Assembly (NCBI GenBank): GCA_028820635.1
Contig: JAPPIG010000108.1
Location: 49,733-113,732 of the forward strand
Direction: 5' to 3'
From: Candidatus Poribacteria bacterium
GTDB taxonomy: Bacteria; Poribacteria; WGA-4E; WGA-3G
Length of the DNA: 64,000 bases
Positions within the stretch are counted from its first letter, which is position 1. Every line of letters starts with the position of its first letter. The position numbers and the translations under genes are program-made. This document shows, in pieces, positions 37,126 to 45,966 of the stretch. Under the pieces are notes generated by a model. That model saw only the letters and a program-made list of their open reading frames with translations. It did no database searches and was not told the DNA's origin.

Positions 37126-37479
37126 TTAAGTGGAAGAGACAGGATCTAATTTTCGTAATCTGAACAGATGAAACATCCCACGCCACAAGCCCCATAGAAG
37201 ACCAAAAATGGGCCATATTATGAATCCGTACTCGCCCAGAGGCGTGAGAACGAAAACAACTTTTTCGCGTCCAGTGAGCGATGTCCCTTCGCGTACAAGT
37301 TGGTGCATCTCATTAACAATACCATAAAAATCAATCAAATCGTTTTCCATCCGTTGCTTCATTTCAGAATCTGCGAGTGTGTTATAAAAGAGAAATGGCA
37401 TCACTGGATAATACCATAAGACCCCCAGAAACACAAACACAATGAAATAGACACAGATTATAAGTAGTGCTTTTTGCAT
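37126..37479 (-). CDS. Small membrane protein of unknown function
   Basis: This 117-residue protein has a membrane helix at about residues 4-27 and a second at about 84-103 (EYGFIIWPIFGLLWGLWRGMF), with a soluble loop of about 55 residues between them. GGGGA precedes the ATG. No family recognised. Confidence 0.65.
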   Translation of the reverse strand: MQKALLIICVYFIVFVFLGVLWYYPVMPFLFYNTLADSEMKQRMENDLIDFYGIVNEMHQLVREGTSLTGREKVVFVLTPLGEYGFIIWPIFGLLWGLWRGMFHLFRLRKLDPVSST

Positions 37480-37936
37480 AATAAATCCCCTAATCTATAA
37501 AGTTTCCACTCTTTTGGAAACTAAGATTTTCCCCTTGTCAACTACACCAAAAGATTAGGATCGGTGTTTAAAAATTCAATCATATTGCACAACTTCAAAT
37601 AATTGTAAAACAACTCGTTGTTTTGATTGAAAAGATTAACGCTTCTTTTTTGTATTTGTTACCATTTTTGGGATAATATTGACATTCATATTTCCCTTTA
37701 ATCGGATTGTATCAATCAATTATTTTAGTTGTAAATTCGTTGAATTTTTTGGTAAAACCTCCTTTTTACTTGGTTTTGCCTCCTTTTTGGGGTTAGATGT
37801 CTCTATAGAAACCGCAGAGTAGAACGACATATTCTGAGTCAATTTTGAGTCAAAGATTCTCAATTTTAAAAATCTTGAATTTACTTGCAATTTTTTGGAA
37901 TTATGTTTATAGTGACACGGGAGGAAAATTATAGAA
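37480..37936. other. AT-rich spacer with a repeated CCTCCTTTTT motif
   Basis: No gene was seen in these 457 bp. The motif CCTCCTTTTT occurs at 37758-37767 and 37779-37788. A degenerate PAL-D tail (GATGTCTCTATAGAAA) lies near 37797. The promoter of the phosphoesterase occupies its 3' end. Confidence 0.5.
37885..37913 (+). promoter_or_regulatory. Promoter for the metallophosphoesterase
   Basis: TTGCAA and TATAGT are separated by 17 bp. Predicted transcription starts near 37920, immediately before the GGGAGG ribosome site and the ATG at 37937, giving a very short leader. Confidence 0.55.
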
Positions 37937-38881
37937 ATGAAAAATGAACTAAAGTTTCGCGAGGATGGTTGTTTTAAAATTGTCCAATTTACTGATATTC
38001 ATTGGCAAAACGGTGAACCTGTTGACCAGCAATCCGCGGCTTTGATGGAGAGTGTTGCACAAGCAGAAGCACCTGATTTAATCGTGTTAACTGGAGACAT
38101 TTTGTCCGGAGGCGGATGTGATGATGCTGCCGAATCCCTTCGACAGATTATAGAGATTTTGGAACGGTGCGGTTTTCCTTGGGCAGCGGTCTTCGGCAAC
38201 CATGATGATGAAGGCACGGCAAATCGTCACGAATTGATGCAAGTCATGCAGGAAAGTGACTTATCGCTTGCAGAACCTGGCCCAGAAGACATTCCCGGTG
38301 TAGGAAATTATGTATTAACAATTGAAAGTTCAGATAAAACAAAATCTGCCGCACTACTTTATTTTGTTGATTCAGGTAGTTATGCCCCAACAGATATTGG
38401 TGGCTACGATTGGATCAGGCGCGCCCAGATAGAGTGGTACCTCAGCGAATCTAAGAGATATACTGCTTCCGCAGGAAATCCGATGCCCGCCCTCGCTTTT
38501 TTCCACATACCAATTCCTGAATATGATGAAGTATGGGATTTTCACACCTGCTACGGTGCAAAGTATGAGAAGGTTTGCCCGCCCCTAATTAATTCTGGTT
38601 TTTTTGCTGCCCTACACGAAGCGGGAGATGTTATGGGCACCTTTGTTGGGCATGAACATATTAACGATTTTTGGGGAGATTTGCACGGGATTCGCCTCTG
38701 CTACGGGAGAACTACCGGCTTCAATTGTTATGGCAAAGAGGGATTTCCGCGCGGAGCACGAGTGATTCAATTACGGGAAGGTGAACGCCAATTTGAGACA
38801 TGGCTCCATCTTGAAAACGGAACAATAGTTAACCAACAACAGGAACATAAACCGCTTCAACGCACTTTAACTGAAGATTGA
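37937..38881 (+). CDS. Calcineurin-like metallophosphoesterase
   Basis: This 314-residue protein has all five metal-binding blocks of the family: FTDIHW (D-x-H), LTGDI, GNHDDE, FHIPIPEY and GHEHINDF. It is close to purple-acid/Icc-type phosphoesterases that act on phosphomonoesters or diesters, including cyclic nucleotides. No signal peptide is visible, so it is probably cytoplasmic. The substrate is unknown. A GGGAGG site precedes the start. Confidence 0.9.
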   Translation: MKNELKFREDGCFKIVQFTDIHWQNGEPVDQQSAALMESVAQAEAPDLIVLTGDILSGGGCDDAAESLRQIIEILERCGFPWAAVFGNHDDEGTANRHELMQVMQESDLSLAEPGPEDIPGVGNYVLTIESSDKTKSAALLYFVDSGSYAPTDIGGYDWIRRAQIEWYLSESKRYTASAGNPMPALAFFHIPIPEYDEVWDFHTCYGAKYEKVCPPLINSGFFAALHEAGDVMGTFVGHEHINDFWGDLHGIRLCYGRTTGFNCYGKEGFPRGARVIQLREGERQFETWLHLENGTIVNQQQEHKPLQRTLTED

Positions 38882-39057
38882 TGCTTCTTTCTTACGAATT
38901 TAGGATTTTAAGCCTTGAGTAATACCCTTCATAGATGCGGTTTCAAACTGCCCAAATCACTGCTGAATACATATATGATACTCAGCACCTAATCATAAAT
39001 AAAATAATTATGGGTCTTACTATAACGAATTCAGGATTCTGTCCTTAGGAGGAAAAT

Positions 39058-39402
39058 GTGAGAGCACAACCACAGATCTCTATCCGACACGAAGGCGACG
39101 TTGCAATATTTGACATTACAGGTTACCTAACAAACGAATCTGAAGAGGCTATTAATGATGCCTATGCTGACAATGGCGTGCAGGAGGCAACAAAACTTTT
39201 GCTCAACTTTGATCGGCAAAGTTTCATTACAAGTAGCGGCTTTGGCACGATTATCAAATTGCTTTGGAAGACACGGGATAAAGGACAAACGTTACGTATT
39301 GCACATCCGGCAATGCAGGTGAGGACTATTTTTAATACCATCGGATTGACACAAAGCATCGGTGTATACGCGTCTGAAACAGAGGCGTTGGAAGATTTTT
39401 AA
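39058..39402 (+). CDS. STAS-domain anti-sigma factor antagonist-like protein
   Basis: This 114-residue single-domain STAS protein resembles SpoIIAA/RsbV. It has the core strands VAIFDITGYL and KLLLNFDRQ, and the conserved serine site FITSSGFGTII, which in homologues is phosphorylated by a partner kinase. The start is GTG with AGGAGG five bases upstream; the overlapping ATG two bases earlier is immediately followed by a stop. No anti-sigma kinase is adjacent, so its partner lies elsewhere. Confidence 0.88.
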   Translation: MRAQPQISIRHEGDVAIFDITGYLTNESEEAINDAYADNGVQEATKLLLNFDRQSFITSSGFGTIIKLLWKTRDKGQTLRIAHPAMQVRTIFNTIGLTQSIGVYASETEALEDF

Positions 39403-39406
39403 GCTT

Positions 39407-41299
39407 TCATGGAAAAAGGGTGTACATGTTCTTGTTAAACAGCACGCCTAACAAACTCCACAGGCTTCCTGCCAGGAACTGACCAAAGATAAGTCCCAAA
39501 AACAAGGGTAACGCCCTGCGGTAAGCACGCACACCGCCCCCTGTAAAAAGAAGTCTTTTAAAGAGCCATCCTAAGAAAATTGAAAACCACATCCATCCGA
39601 TAGCCCAACCGTTTCCTACGGCATATCCGACTGGATAAAACGGCCACCACAAAAACTGCCGTTTGAGAATCGTCAACACACCGGTTAAAAGGAAGCCAAA
39701 CCCCATGTGTTGAATAGCAGGGAGGTTCGGTGCACGCGGTGCGGTAATCCAGTTTTGCAGGCGGTTAAACTCACCGACTCCCCAGCGTGCAAACCGAAAT
39801 TCATAATAGAGTGCCACATGCCCAACAATGGAAATGACTGCACCCACAATTGATGCTACTATCAAGGCAATAACCAACCGATTCTCACCAAGACGGAAGT
39901 GTCTGCCAATTTTAAATGCCTCCAATTGATGTGGCATCGGATGACACCGATACCCGTAAGCAAGCCACGATAACAGCGTAGTGTTCGTTAAATTCTGCGC
40001 ACCCAATGGACGACTGCCTAAGAACAATAGCATAATTCGGTCTGGATGAACTCCGTGCAACTCGTGGGTAGGCGGACCCAGTTCTGCACGCATGCGGGTC
40101 ATCCCGATGCACAACACTAAATAAATGCCGAAATAGCCGAGCGTGACCCAGGGCGATAGTCCGGCGAAATACCAAAATATCAATACAATTCCTAATCCAA
40201 ATATCAAGCCAAATACGGCAAGTTGATATAAACGATCTTTAGATCTAAAAGAAAATACCCCTCCCAACACCTTTAGAATTTCTCTCCGACTTGTTACCAA
40301 AGCGAGTAGTCCAATTCCGATCCATGCCCCCGCGCGTTGTTCTGTTTGGAAACTGCTTGCTGTTGTCCATCCTATTGCAGTAAAGAAGACACGCTGCAAT
40401 CCCCAGAACAAGTAAAAACTCCAGAAAGATAGTGCTAAGTCCAACGGCATGAGGTAACCTAACCCTACTGCAAATGGATAGACATAGACGGGCAAACGCC
40501 CCATCGCATTCCAAGGGCGATCTGGAAAGAAGAGTCTATACTTAATCGTAAGCGAGGGAATCACAGGAAAAAGATAATTCAATCCTGCCAAAATCTCAAG
40601 TCCAAATGCAATCCCGAAACCCAGCCAAATTAGTTTATTGCGGAAAAGGTTAGACGTATTCCCGAGCAGTTCAACTGGAAGCGTTGTCAGCGGATAACTC
40701 AACTTTTCATGGTCTATCCACTGTTTTCGGATGATGATATTGATACATAACATCATAAACATCAGAACAATCACCAAACCGCTCCACGCAATAATTGGCC
40801 ACATCCACGCTTCCATGTAGCGGGGTTGCCAAAAGGTGTCATCTCCTTCAAAATAGCCTTGCAAGATTTTACGATCCGTAATCGTCAACCACGTTGGTAA
40901 AAAGCGAAAGAAGATGTCCGCCCATTCATTTTCTGGCGTTGCAAACCATCCCGCGTTTGCTATCATCGGCACTAATTGGCGAACGATGTCGTGCCCCGCA
41001 AGCGCAGTTGCGACCGAGACCATGATGTACGTCAATGCCAACTCGCGTGAAGTTGGGGCAGCATGCTTGAACAGTCTTTTTAGGAAAGGTGAAAGTGCAG
41101 CAAGCAAAAAGAATGTGAAAAGCACGGTGGGAAAGATTGAAAAATCTGTGAGTTCCCATACCACGCGGTTTTCTGCGGAGATTATCCAATAACAGGTTAG
41201 AATGATGAGGATAGAACCGAAGAGGAGAGTACCAACAAAAAAACGGAGTGTTGAAGGTTTCTCAACGTCTTGAATAGCACTTGGCTCGTTTTGATGCAT
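39407..41299 (-). CDS. Large polytopic membrane protein (DUF6785/DUF6784-like, paralogue)
   Basis: This 630-residue protein has about 14 membrane segments. It is a diverged paralogue of the protein at 21099-23066, sharing the RKQWI...SYPL block near residue 190 and the C-terminal PVGYAVG, FLGWLFKR, YRRALP and LIFGQF blocks. It may be a transporter, which I infer only from topology. It is convergent with the STAS gene (4 bp between stop codons). Confidence 0.7.
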   Translation of the reverse strand: MHQNEPSAIQDVEKPSTLRFFVGTLLFGSILIILTCYWIISAENRVVWELTDFSIFPTVLFTFFLLAALSPFLKRLFKHAAPTSRELALTYIMVSVATALAGHDIVRQLVPMIANAGWFATPENEWADIFFRFLPTWLTITDRKILQGYFEGDDTFWQPRYMEAWMWPIIAWSGLVIVLMFMMLCINIIIRKQWIDHEKLSYPLTTLPVELLGNTSNLFRNKLIWLGFGIAFGLEILAGLNYLFPVIPSLTIKYRLFFPDRPWNAMGRLPVYVYPFAVGLGYLMPLDLALSFWSFYLFWGLQRVFFTAIGWTTASSFQTEQRAGAWIGIGLLALVTSRREILKVLGGVFSFRSKDRLYQLAVFGLIFGLGIVLIFWYFAGLSPWVTLGYFGIYLVLCIGMTRMRAELGPPTHELHGVHPDRIMLLFLGSRPLGAQNLTNTTLLSWLAYGYRCHPMPHQLEAFKIGRHFRLGENRLVIALIVASIVGAVISIVGHVALYYEFRFARWGVGEFNRLQNWITAPRAPNLPAIQHMGFGFLLTGVLTILKRQFLWWPFYPVGYAVGNGWAIGWMWFSIFLGWLFKRLLFTGGGVRAYRRALPLFLGLIFGQFLAGSLWSLLGVLFNKNMYTLFP

Positions 41300-41462
41300 G
41301 TTTCTATCATACCATATCTACTGAAATCAAGGCAATGAATTATTCAGAGACATTCAATTGTCGCGAAGCCCTTGTCCAAGGGCTATGTCCGCCCGATTTA
41401 AGAAAGAACGCGTTTGTAGTCGCGCAATTCATTGCGCCTCTTACATTCACCGGTAGGCGAGG

Positions 41463-41498
41463 CGGGGAACGCCTACGGGCGTTCATACCGTTGATTTC
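41463..41498. repeat. PAL-C unit
   Basis: CGGGGAACGCCTACGGGCG followed by TTCATACCGTTGATTT. The stem is AACGCC/GGCGTT. A PAL-F unit (GTAGTCGCGCAATTC...) lies just before it at about 41418. Confidence 0.75.
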
Positions 41499-41548
41499 TT
41501 CCTAACCTCGCCGATGCAAAGTGTAAAAATAATTCTAAAACTCACTAT

Positions 41549-41797
41549 AAATAACCTTGCCCCATTCTCAGGGTTATTTAGTTTTAAGAGTTTTCCGTTA
41601 TTGAGGTTTACTCAAAGTTAATGCTCCAGGCTGGTAGGTGCGGTTTCTAACCGCACCGCATCGGACAAGGCAAGTCGCTGTGAGGGTTTTTGATCCAAAT
41701 TCGGTGCGGTTAGAAACCGCACCTACCAGCCTGGGTATATAGCAGGTGTAAAAAAATCGCCCGAAAAACCGAAAACTAAATAACCCTGCCCCATTCT
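41549..41797. mobile_element. MITE-like element with flanking direct and terminal inverted repeats
   Basis: A 20-bp direct repeat (AAATAACCYTGCCCCATTCT, one mismatch) sits at 41549-41568 and 41778-41797. Between them the left end (AGGGTTATTTAGTTTTAAGA) and the right end (CGAAAACTAAATAACCCTG) are inverted copies homologous to those of 6866-7107. The core is an inverted repeat of GGTGCGGTTTCTAACCGCACC, about 41634-41735. No protein is encoded. It dominates the spacer 41300-41875. Confidence 0.55.
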
Positions 41798-41806
41798 TAG
41801 AACTTA

Positions 41807-41835
41807 TTGACATTTAAATTACGCTTTGCTAAACT
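41807..41835 (+). promoter_or_regulatory. Promoter for the dapA-like gene
   Basis: TTGACA and TAAACT are separated by 17 bp. It overlaps an upstream extension of the dapA reading frame, which argues for translation starting at the later ATG (41876). Confidence 0.55.
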
Positions 41836-41875
41836 GCAACCATGCTTAAATATAGCGAACATGAAAGGGGCAACA

Positions 41876-42775
41876 ATGAATATCCGATATGAAGGTATTT
41901 TTTCGCCAACGGTCACACCACTTGATGAGAAAGAACGCGTTGACGAACTCGGATTTGTCAAACAGCTTAACCGCTTGATTGACAACGGTGTTCACGGCAT
42001 TTATCTGCTCGGTTCTTCTGGTGAGTTTACAACGTTGACAAATGCGGAGCGTGAACGTGCGTTGGACATCGCCACAAAAACTATTGCAGGACGTGTGCCT
42101 ATTATCTGTTGTGTGATGGATACAAGCACCCAGCGCGTCATACAAAACATTGAGACAGCACAACAGTTTCAGGTTAATGCTGTCGCTGCGACTCCTGGTT
42201 ACTATTATCCCTCCACCGATGACGCAGACATCATCCAATTCTATCAGGAAATCGCCGCAAGCACTGACTTACCCGTACTAATTTACAATATCCCATCTAC
42301 TGCAAAGACCGCAATCAAACCTAATATCGTCGCGCAACTGGCAGATGATTGTGATAACATCGTTGGTATTAAAGATAGTTCCGGTGATTGGATAAACAGC
42401 CTCCATCTCTTAGCACTTCTTGGTGAACGTAACGATTTCTCCATCTTCATCGGTTCGCATTTTATTATAGGTGCAGCGTTGCTATTCGGTGCTGATGGTG
42501 GGGTTATCTCAATTTCAAATGTCGCACCGAAAGAATCTGTCGCACTCTACAACGCCGCAAAAGCACGCGATATTGACGAAGTTGACCGACTCCAAAAATG
42601 GATGATCAAACTTAGCAAACTCTATACCTACGGACAAGGTGTGAGCGGAATGAAAGCGTGTTTGGAGATTTTGGGCGTTTGTAAGGCACACACAACCAGT
42701 CCGTTGCTGCCGCTTCGTGATACCGAAAAAGTCGAACTCAAAGAATTACTCACCGAGTTAGGACTCTTATCCTAA
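41876..42775 (+). CDS. Dihydrodipicolinate synthase-family aldolase
   Basis: This 299-residue class I aldolase-fold protein of the DapA/N-acetylneuraminate lyase family has GIYLLGSSGEFTTLT, the YNIP tyrosine (residue 137) and the Schiff-base lysine in GIKDSSGD (K166). DapA makes the lysine/diaminopimelate precursor; other family members cleave sugar acids such as KDG, so lysine biosynthesis is likely but not certain. The start was chosen because AAAGGGG lies five bases upstream and because the promoter overlaps the longer frame. Confidence 0.87.
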   Translation: MNIRYEGIFSPTVTPLDEKERVDELGFVKQLNRLIDNGVHGIYLLGSSGEFTTLTNAERERALDIATKTIAGRVPIICCVMDTSTQRVIQNIETAQQFQVNAVAATPGYYYPSTDDADIIQFYQEIAASTDLPVLIYNIPSTAKTAIKPNIVAQLADDCDNIVGIKDSSGDWINSLHLLALLGERNDFSIFIGSHFIIGAALLFGADGGVISISNVAPKESVALYNAAKARDIDEVDRLQKWMIKLSKLYTYGQGVSGMKACLEILGVCKAHTTSPLLPLRDTEKVELKELLTELGLLS

Positions 42776-42852
42776 ACTACAACTTATCACATAAGTCGTG
42801 GTGCTTTTAAACCCGATTTGTAAAGAAATGTTTGTTTAAGTAGAAACACGTT

Positions 42853-42885
42853 TGTAGTCGCGCAATTTATTGCGCCTCTTACATT
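42853..42885. repeat. PAL-F unit
   Basis: GTCGCGCAATTTATTGCGCC followed by TCTTACATT, with stem GCGCAAT/ATTGCGC. Nearly identical to the copy near 41418-41450. Confidence 0.6.
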
Positions 42886-42949
42886 TGTATTTTTGGCTTG
42901 GATTAGGCGCAGTGAACCAACGAATTCTGATCTATGAGATGACTCTAAA

Positions 42950-44221
42950 ATGATCGAAATACAACCAATTAAAAACCCTCCTAACGCTACGGTAGAGGTG
43001 CCCGGCTCTAAAAGCTTTACCAACCGTGCGCTATTAGTTGCCTCACTTGCACACGGCGATTCAACATTGACAGGCGCTCTTTTCAGTGATGATACGCACT
43101 ATATGTGCAATGCCCTCCGAAAACTCGGTATCCACATCACGGAAAATAGAGAACAAGCCACCTTTCATGTCGCTGGAAATAGCGGAAATATCCCTGCTCA
43201 GGGTGCGAACCTCTACGTAGGCAACTCAGGCACAACAACACGTTCACTTATCAGTTATGTCTCTCTCGGAGACGGTAAATTTGTCATTGATGGCGATGAA
43301 CCGATGCGGCGCAGTCGTCCTATGTCAGATTTACTTGATGCGTTGACCCAGCTTGGGGTTGATGCTCGTTCACAGTTTGAAAATGGGCATCTCCCCGTCA
43401 TCGTCCAAGCAGATGGACTTGAAGGTGGAAAAACTAAACTTGATACCAGCAAAAGCAGCCAGTTTTTAACATCGTTGATGCTCACCGCGCCTTGTGCTAA
43501 AAAAGGCATAGAGATTGAAGTTGTTGGCAATCTCAACACGTCTTATATTGACATAACGTTGGCAGTGATGGAAGCATTTGGTGCAAAAGTTATCCACAAA
43601 GATTATCAACATTTCCACATTGCAGGCGGACAGCAGTATCAACCGCGTGCTTACCACATTGAACCAGACGCCTCCAGTGCGTCCTACTTTTTCGCTGCTG
43701 CCGCACTCACAAGTGGATGCGTCACCGTTAAGCACTTATCCACAGATTCTCCACAAGGCGATGTCCAATTTGTACGGGTCTTGGAACAGATGGGATGTCA
43801 AGTTTCGGTTTCTGATGCGGGTATTACTGTGAGGGGACCGCACCAGTTGAAAGGGATTGATGTGGATATGAAGACGATTTCGGATACGGCGTTGACTCTT
43901 GCTGCGATTGCCCCGTTTGCTGATAACAAAGTCACCATCCGAAACATTGAACATACGCGTTGGCAAGAAACCGACAGAATTCACGCGATGGTGACCGAAC
44001 TGCGAAAATTAGGTGTACCTGTAGTTGAACATCAAGATGGACTTGAAATCTCGCCTTCTCCCATCACCCCTGCTGCGATTGATACCTATAGCGACCACCG
44101 CGTGGCAATGGCGTTTTCGCTTGTCGGCTTAAAAGTGCCCGGAATTCGGATTAAAAACCCTGATTGCGTTAGCAAGACGTTTCCTAATTATTTTGAGGTA
44201 TTGCAGGAACTATATTCTTGA
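42950..44221 (+). CDS. aroA: 3-phosphoshikimate 1-carboxyvinyltransferase (EPSP synthase)
   Basis: The enzyme joins PEP to shikimate-3-phosphate in aromatic amino acid synthesis. The 423-residue protein has VPGSKSFTNRALLVASLA, LYVGNSGTTTRSLISY, the MRRSRPMSDLLDALTQLG stretch, and the C-terminal catalytic segment ARWQETDRIHAM-like (HTRWQETDRIHAMVTEL) and TYSDHRVAMAFSLVGL. Length and motif order are canonical. It lies downstream of the dapA-like gene on the same strand, separated by a PAL-F repeat. Confidence 0.95.
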   Translation: MIEIQPIKNPPNATVEVPGSKSFTNRALLVASLAHGDSTLTGALFSDDTHYMCNALRKLGIHITENREQATFHVAGNSGNIPAQGANLYVGNSGTTTRSLISYVSLGDGKFVIDGDEPMRRSRPMSDLLDALTQLGVDARSQFENGHLPVIVQADGLEGGKTKLDTSKSSQFLTSLMLTAPCAKKGIEIEVVGNLNTSYIDITLAVMEAFGAKVIHKDYQHFHIAGGQQYQPRAYHIEPDASSASYFFAAAALTSGCVTVKHLSTDSPQGDVQFVRVLEQMGCQVSVSDAGITVRGPHQLKGIDVDMKTISDTALTLAAIAPFADNKVTIRNIEHTRWQETDRIHAMVTELRKLGVPVVEHQDGLEISPSPITPAAIDTYSDHRVAMAFSLVGLKVPGIRIKNPDCVSKTFPNYFEVLQELYS

Positions 44222-44248
44222 TACCTTCTTCTGTAGGCGCCAAATCAT

Positions 44249-44352
44249 GCAGAATACTAAACGCGTATTCTGCCAAGCGCAATTGGTGTTGATTCCGAGC
44301 TCCAGCTCGCGACTTAAAAGTAGTAAGCAAAACTAAAAACTAAATAACCCTG
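44249..44352. repeat. Repeat cluster downstream of aroA
   Basis: It contains a hairpin GCAGAATA...TATTCTGC at 44249-44273 within a PAL-B-like context, a truncated PAL-A stem (GAGCTCCAGCTCGCGAC, 44297-44313), and a lone right end of the MITE-like element (ACTAAAAACTAAATAACCCT) at 44331-44352. Confidence 0.6.
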
Positions 44353-44368
44353 ATTTAAGTGTGGAAAG

Positions 44369-44398
44369 TTGGCAATCAATGTGTTTTTGTGGTATCCT
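44369..44398 (+). promoter_or_regulatory. Promoter for the DUF433/DUF5615 pair
   Basis: TTGGCA and TATCCT are separated by 18 bp. It lies about 30 bases upstream of the DUF433 ATG. Confidence 0.45.
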
Positions 44399-44429
44399 TA
44401 ATTGTAATATTCTTACGGAGGATTCACGC

Positions 44430-44681
44430 ATGAATTTTGATAAACAAACAACGCAAACATTTAAAGACATCATTACCTGCAACCCACGGATTATGAGTGG
44501 CACGCCTGTTTTCAAAAATACGCGTGTTCCCATCAAAAACCTCATTGACTATTTAGAAGCAGGTGATAACTTAGACGAATTTTTGGATGATTTCCCTTCT
44601 GTTAGCCGCACCCAAGCTGTGCAAGCATTAGAACTGGCAAAGAAAATACTACTTACACAAGCCCATGCATATTCTGATTGA
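44430..44681 (+). CDS. DUF433 antitoxin-like protein
   Basis: This 83-residue protein has the DUF433 (VapB45-type) pattern: ITCNPRIMSGTPVFKNTRVPIKNLIDYLEAG followed by FLDDFPSVSRTQAVQALE. It is the presumed antitoxin for the PIN-like protein that overlaps its 3' end by 17 bp. I chose the start with GGAGG eight bases upstream; a longer in-frame upstream extension overlaps the promoter. Confidence 0.88.
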   Translation: MNFDKQTTQTFKDIITCNPRIMSGTPVFKNTRVPIKNLIDYLEAGDNLDEFLDDFPSVSRTQAVQALELAKKILLTQAHAYSD

Positions 44682-44985
44682 TGAATGCTTACCTAAAAAA
44701 CTCAAACAAGAGTTGCATGGACATACTGCCTTCACGGTTCAAGAAAAAGGCTGGGCTGGTATAGAAAATGGGAACTTACTAAGCATTGCAGAGAAAGAAT
44801 TTGATGTCTGGCTTACCGCTGATAGAAATATTGAATATCAACAGAACCTCAACCACTTTGATATTGCAGTTGTTGTACTTGTTGCTTATAGGAACAGATT
44901 AGATGCCCTACTTCCCCTGATGCCGCAGTTACGCGAAGTGCTGCAAGTTATTCAACCTCACCAAGTTGTTTATGTTGAACCCTGA
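44665..44985 (+). CDS. DUF5615 PIN-like toxin
   Basis: This 106-residue protein of the DUF5615 (Mut7-C/PIN-like) family has MHILIDECLPKKL, the acidic and DECLP opening, and DVWLTADRNIEYQQN with further conserved acids. PIN-like folds often act as RNases. It is translationally coupled to the DUF433 gene, which supports a type II toxin-antitoxin unit. Activity is inferred from family context. Confidence 0.87.
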   Translation: MHILIDECLPKKLKQELHGHTAFTVQEKGWAGIENGNLLSIAEKEFDVWLTADRNIEYQQNLNHFDIAVVVLVAYRNRLDALLPLMPQLREVLQVIQPHQVVYVEP

Positions 44986-45086
44986 CCTAATTTTATCACC
45001 AAGATAAATAACTGTACTGTGAATAAGACATTCCCTAATTATTTTGAGGTGTTGCAAAACTTATATGCTTGATTACTACCTCTTTC

Positions 45087-45285
45087 TGTAGGAGCGAGCT
45101 CCAGCTCACGACTTAAAAGTAGTAGGCACGCTCCGTGTGCCGTAACAGATTAAGAGATACCAGACACCCATACCCACATTAACGTTGATTGAGTCTTAGC
45201 CCCAGCGGGGTGAAATGTCTATAGAAACACGGCAAACAAACCCTCTTTAGCCCCAGCGGGGCGAAATGAGTGTAGCAGCTTAATT
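45087..45285. repeat. Mixed repeats (PAL-A, GGCAC hairpin, PAL-D pair)
   Basis: In the spacer 44986-45356 there is a PAL-A unit with a GAGCTCCAGCTC stem (45087-45112), a hairpin GGCACGCTCCGTGTGCC (45125-45141), and two PAL-D relatives, AGCCCCAGCGGGGTGAAATG (about 45198) and AGCCCCAGCGGGGCGAAATG (about 45250), the first followed by TCTATAGAAA. Confidence 0.65.
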
Positions 45286-45356
45286 GTAATTTTCAGATAG
45301 GTTTAGAATAAGGTGTACTTTAAACACAATCATATTCTCAACTAAAAGGGCACCCA

Positions 45357-45581
45357 ATGAAACTATTTGATACCGTTGCACTCATAGAAGACATGCCCGC
45401 ATTCAAATTATACCGTGTACAAGTCGGGACTATTGTTGAGGTATATGAACCGGAGGTATTTAAAGTTGAGTTTTGCGATCTCAAAGGTCGAACGTATGCT
45501 TTGGAGACGTTGCCAGCATCGCAACTCATGCTGCGTTATTCTTATTTCTCTAAACCAAGATTTTCAGGATTTACAGATTAG
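45357..45581 (+). CDS. DUF4926-domain protein with repeat-derived C-terminus
   Basis: This 74-residue protein has the DUF4926 pattern VALIEDMPAFKLYRVQVGTIVEVYEPEVFKVEFCD...RTYALETLPASQLMLRY. The function is unknown; such proteins often sit beside toxin-like genes, and here the DUF433/DUF5615 pair lies upstream. The last ~12 residues (KPRFSGFTD) are encoded inside a PAL-E repeat, so the original stop may have been lost to a repeat insertion. Confidence 0.82.
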   Translation: MKLFDTVALIEDMPAFKLYRVQVGTIVEVYEPEVFKVEFCDLKGRTYALETLPASQLMLRYSYFSKPRFSGFTD

Positions 45582-45679
45582 CAGGATTATTGGAATGCCG
45601 AAGGTGCTTGTCTTGGATAATGGTGTTTGCTGATGATGATAATCCTAAAAATTCTATAATCCTTCAAATCCTGTTCAGA
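45553..45679. repeat. Inverted PAL-E pair
   Basis: Two PAL-E copies face each other: 45553-45594 (AACCAAGATTTTCAGGATTT... in complement sense) and 45639-45679 (ATAATCCTAAAAATTCTATA...). They could fold into a long imperfect hairpin. The first overlaps the 3' end of the DUF4926 gene. Confidence 0.6.
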
Positions 45680-45817
45680 CAAATACTGACACACCTACCA
45701 ACTGGCAACTGAAAACTATCTTTCCTGCAAACTTATTGTAAATATATTGGATATCTATTGTTCCTAACACCACAAAAACTTCTGAGCACTACACAGAATC
45801 GGCTATAATAGCAGTAT

Positions 45818-45966
45818 GAAAAATAAACCGATTCCAAAATGCAAAAACAACCAGACACACTTGAAAATCATGAAAACTATCCAAAATGCAAAAACGACTA
45901 CGCAAAAATTATTCACATAAAATATGCAAAACACAAGGAAAACCTGAACCCTCACCACAGATGAGT
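45818..45966 (+). other. Doubtful small Lys-rich reading frame(s) with repeated CCAAAATGCAAAAAC
   Basis: The motif CCAAAATGCAAAAAC occurs at 45834 and 45881. The frame beginning at 45839 encodes about 41 residues (MQKQPDTLENHENYPKCKND...), and a second frame from 45818 begins MKNKPIPKCKNN. The two together would repeat PKCKN if a frameshift were allowed. This may be a decayed gene or a low-complexity spacer; I do not call it a gene. Confidence 0.25.

Noticed and set aside
41281..41505. 74-residue open frame downstream of the second DUF6785-like gene
   Set aside because: It begins inside the 5' end of the opposite-strand gene and then runs through repeats, so it is a shadow.
44249..44352. Complete third copy of the MITE-like element
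   Set aside because: Only the right end could be found, so it is recorded as a solo end.
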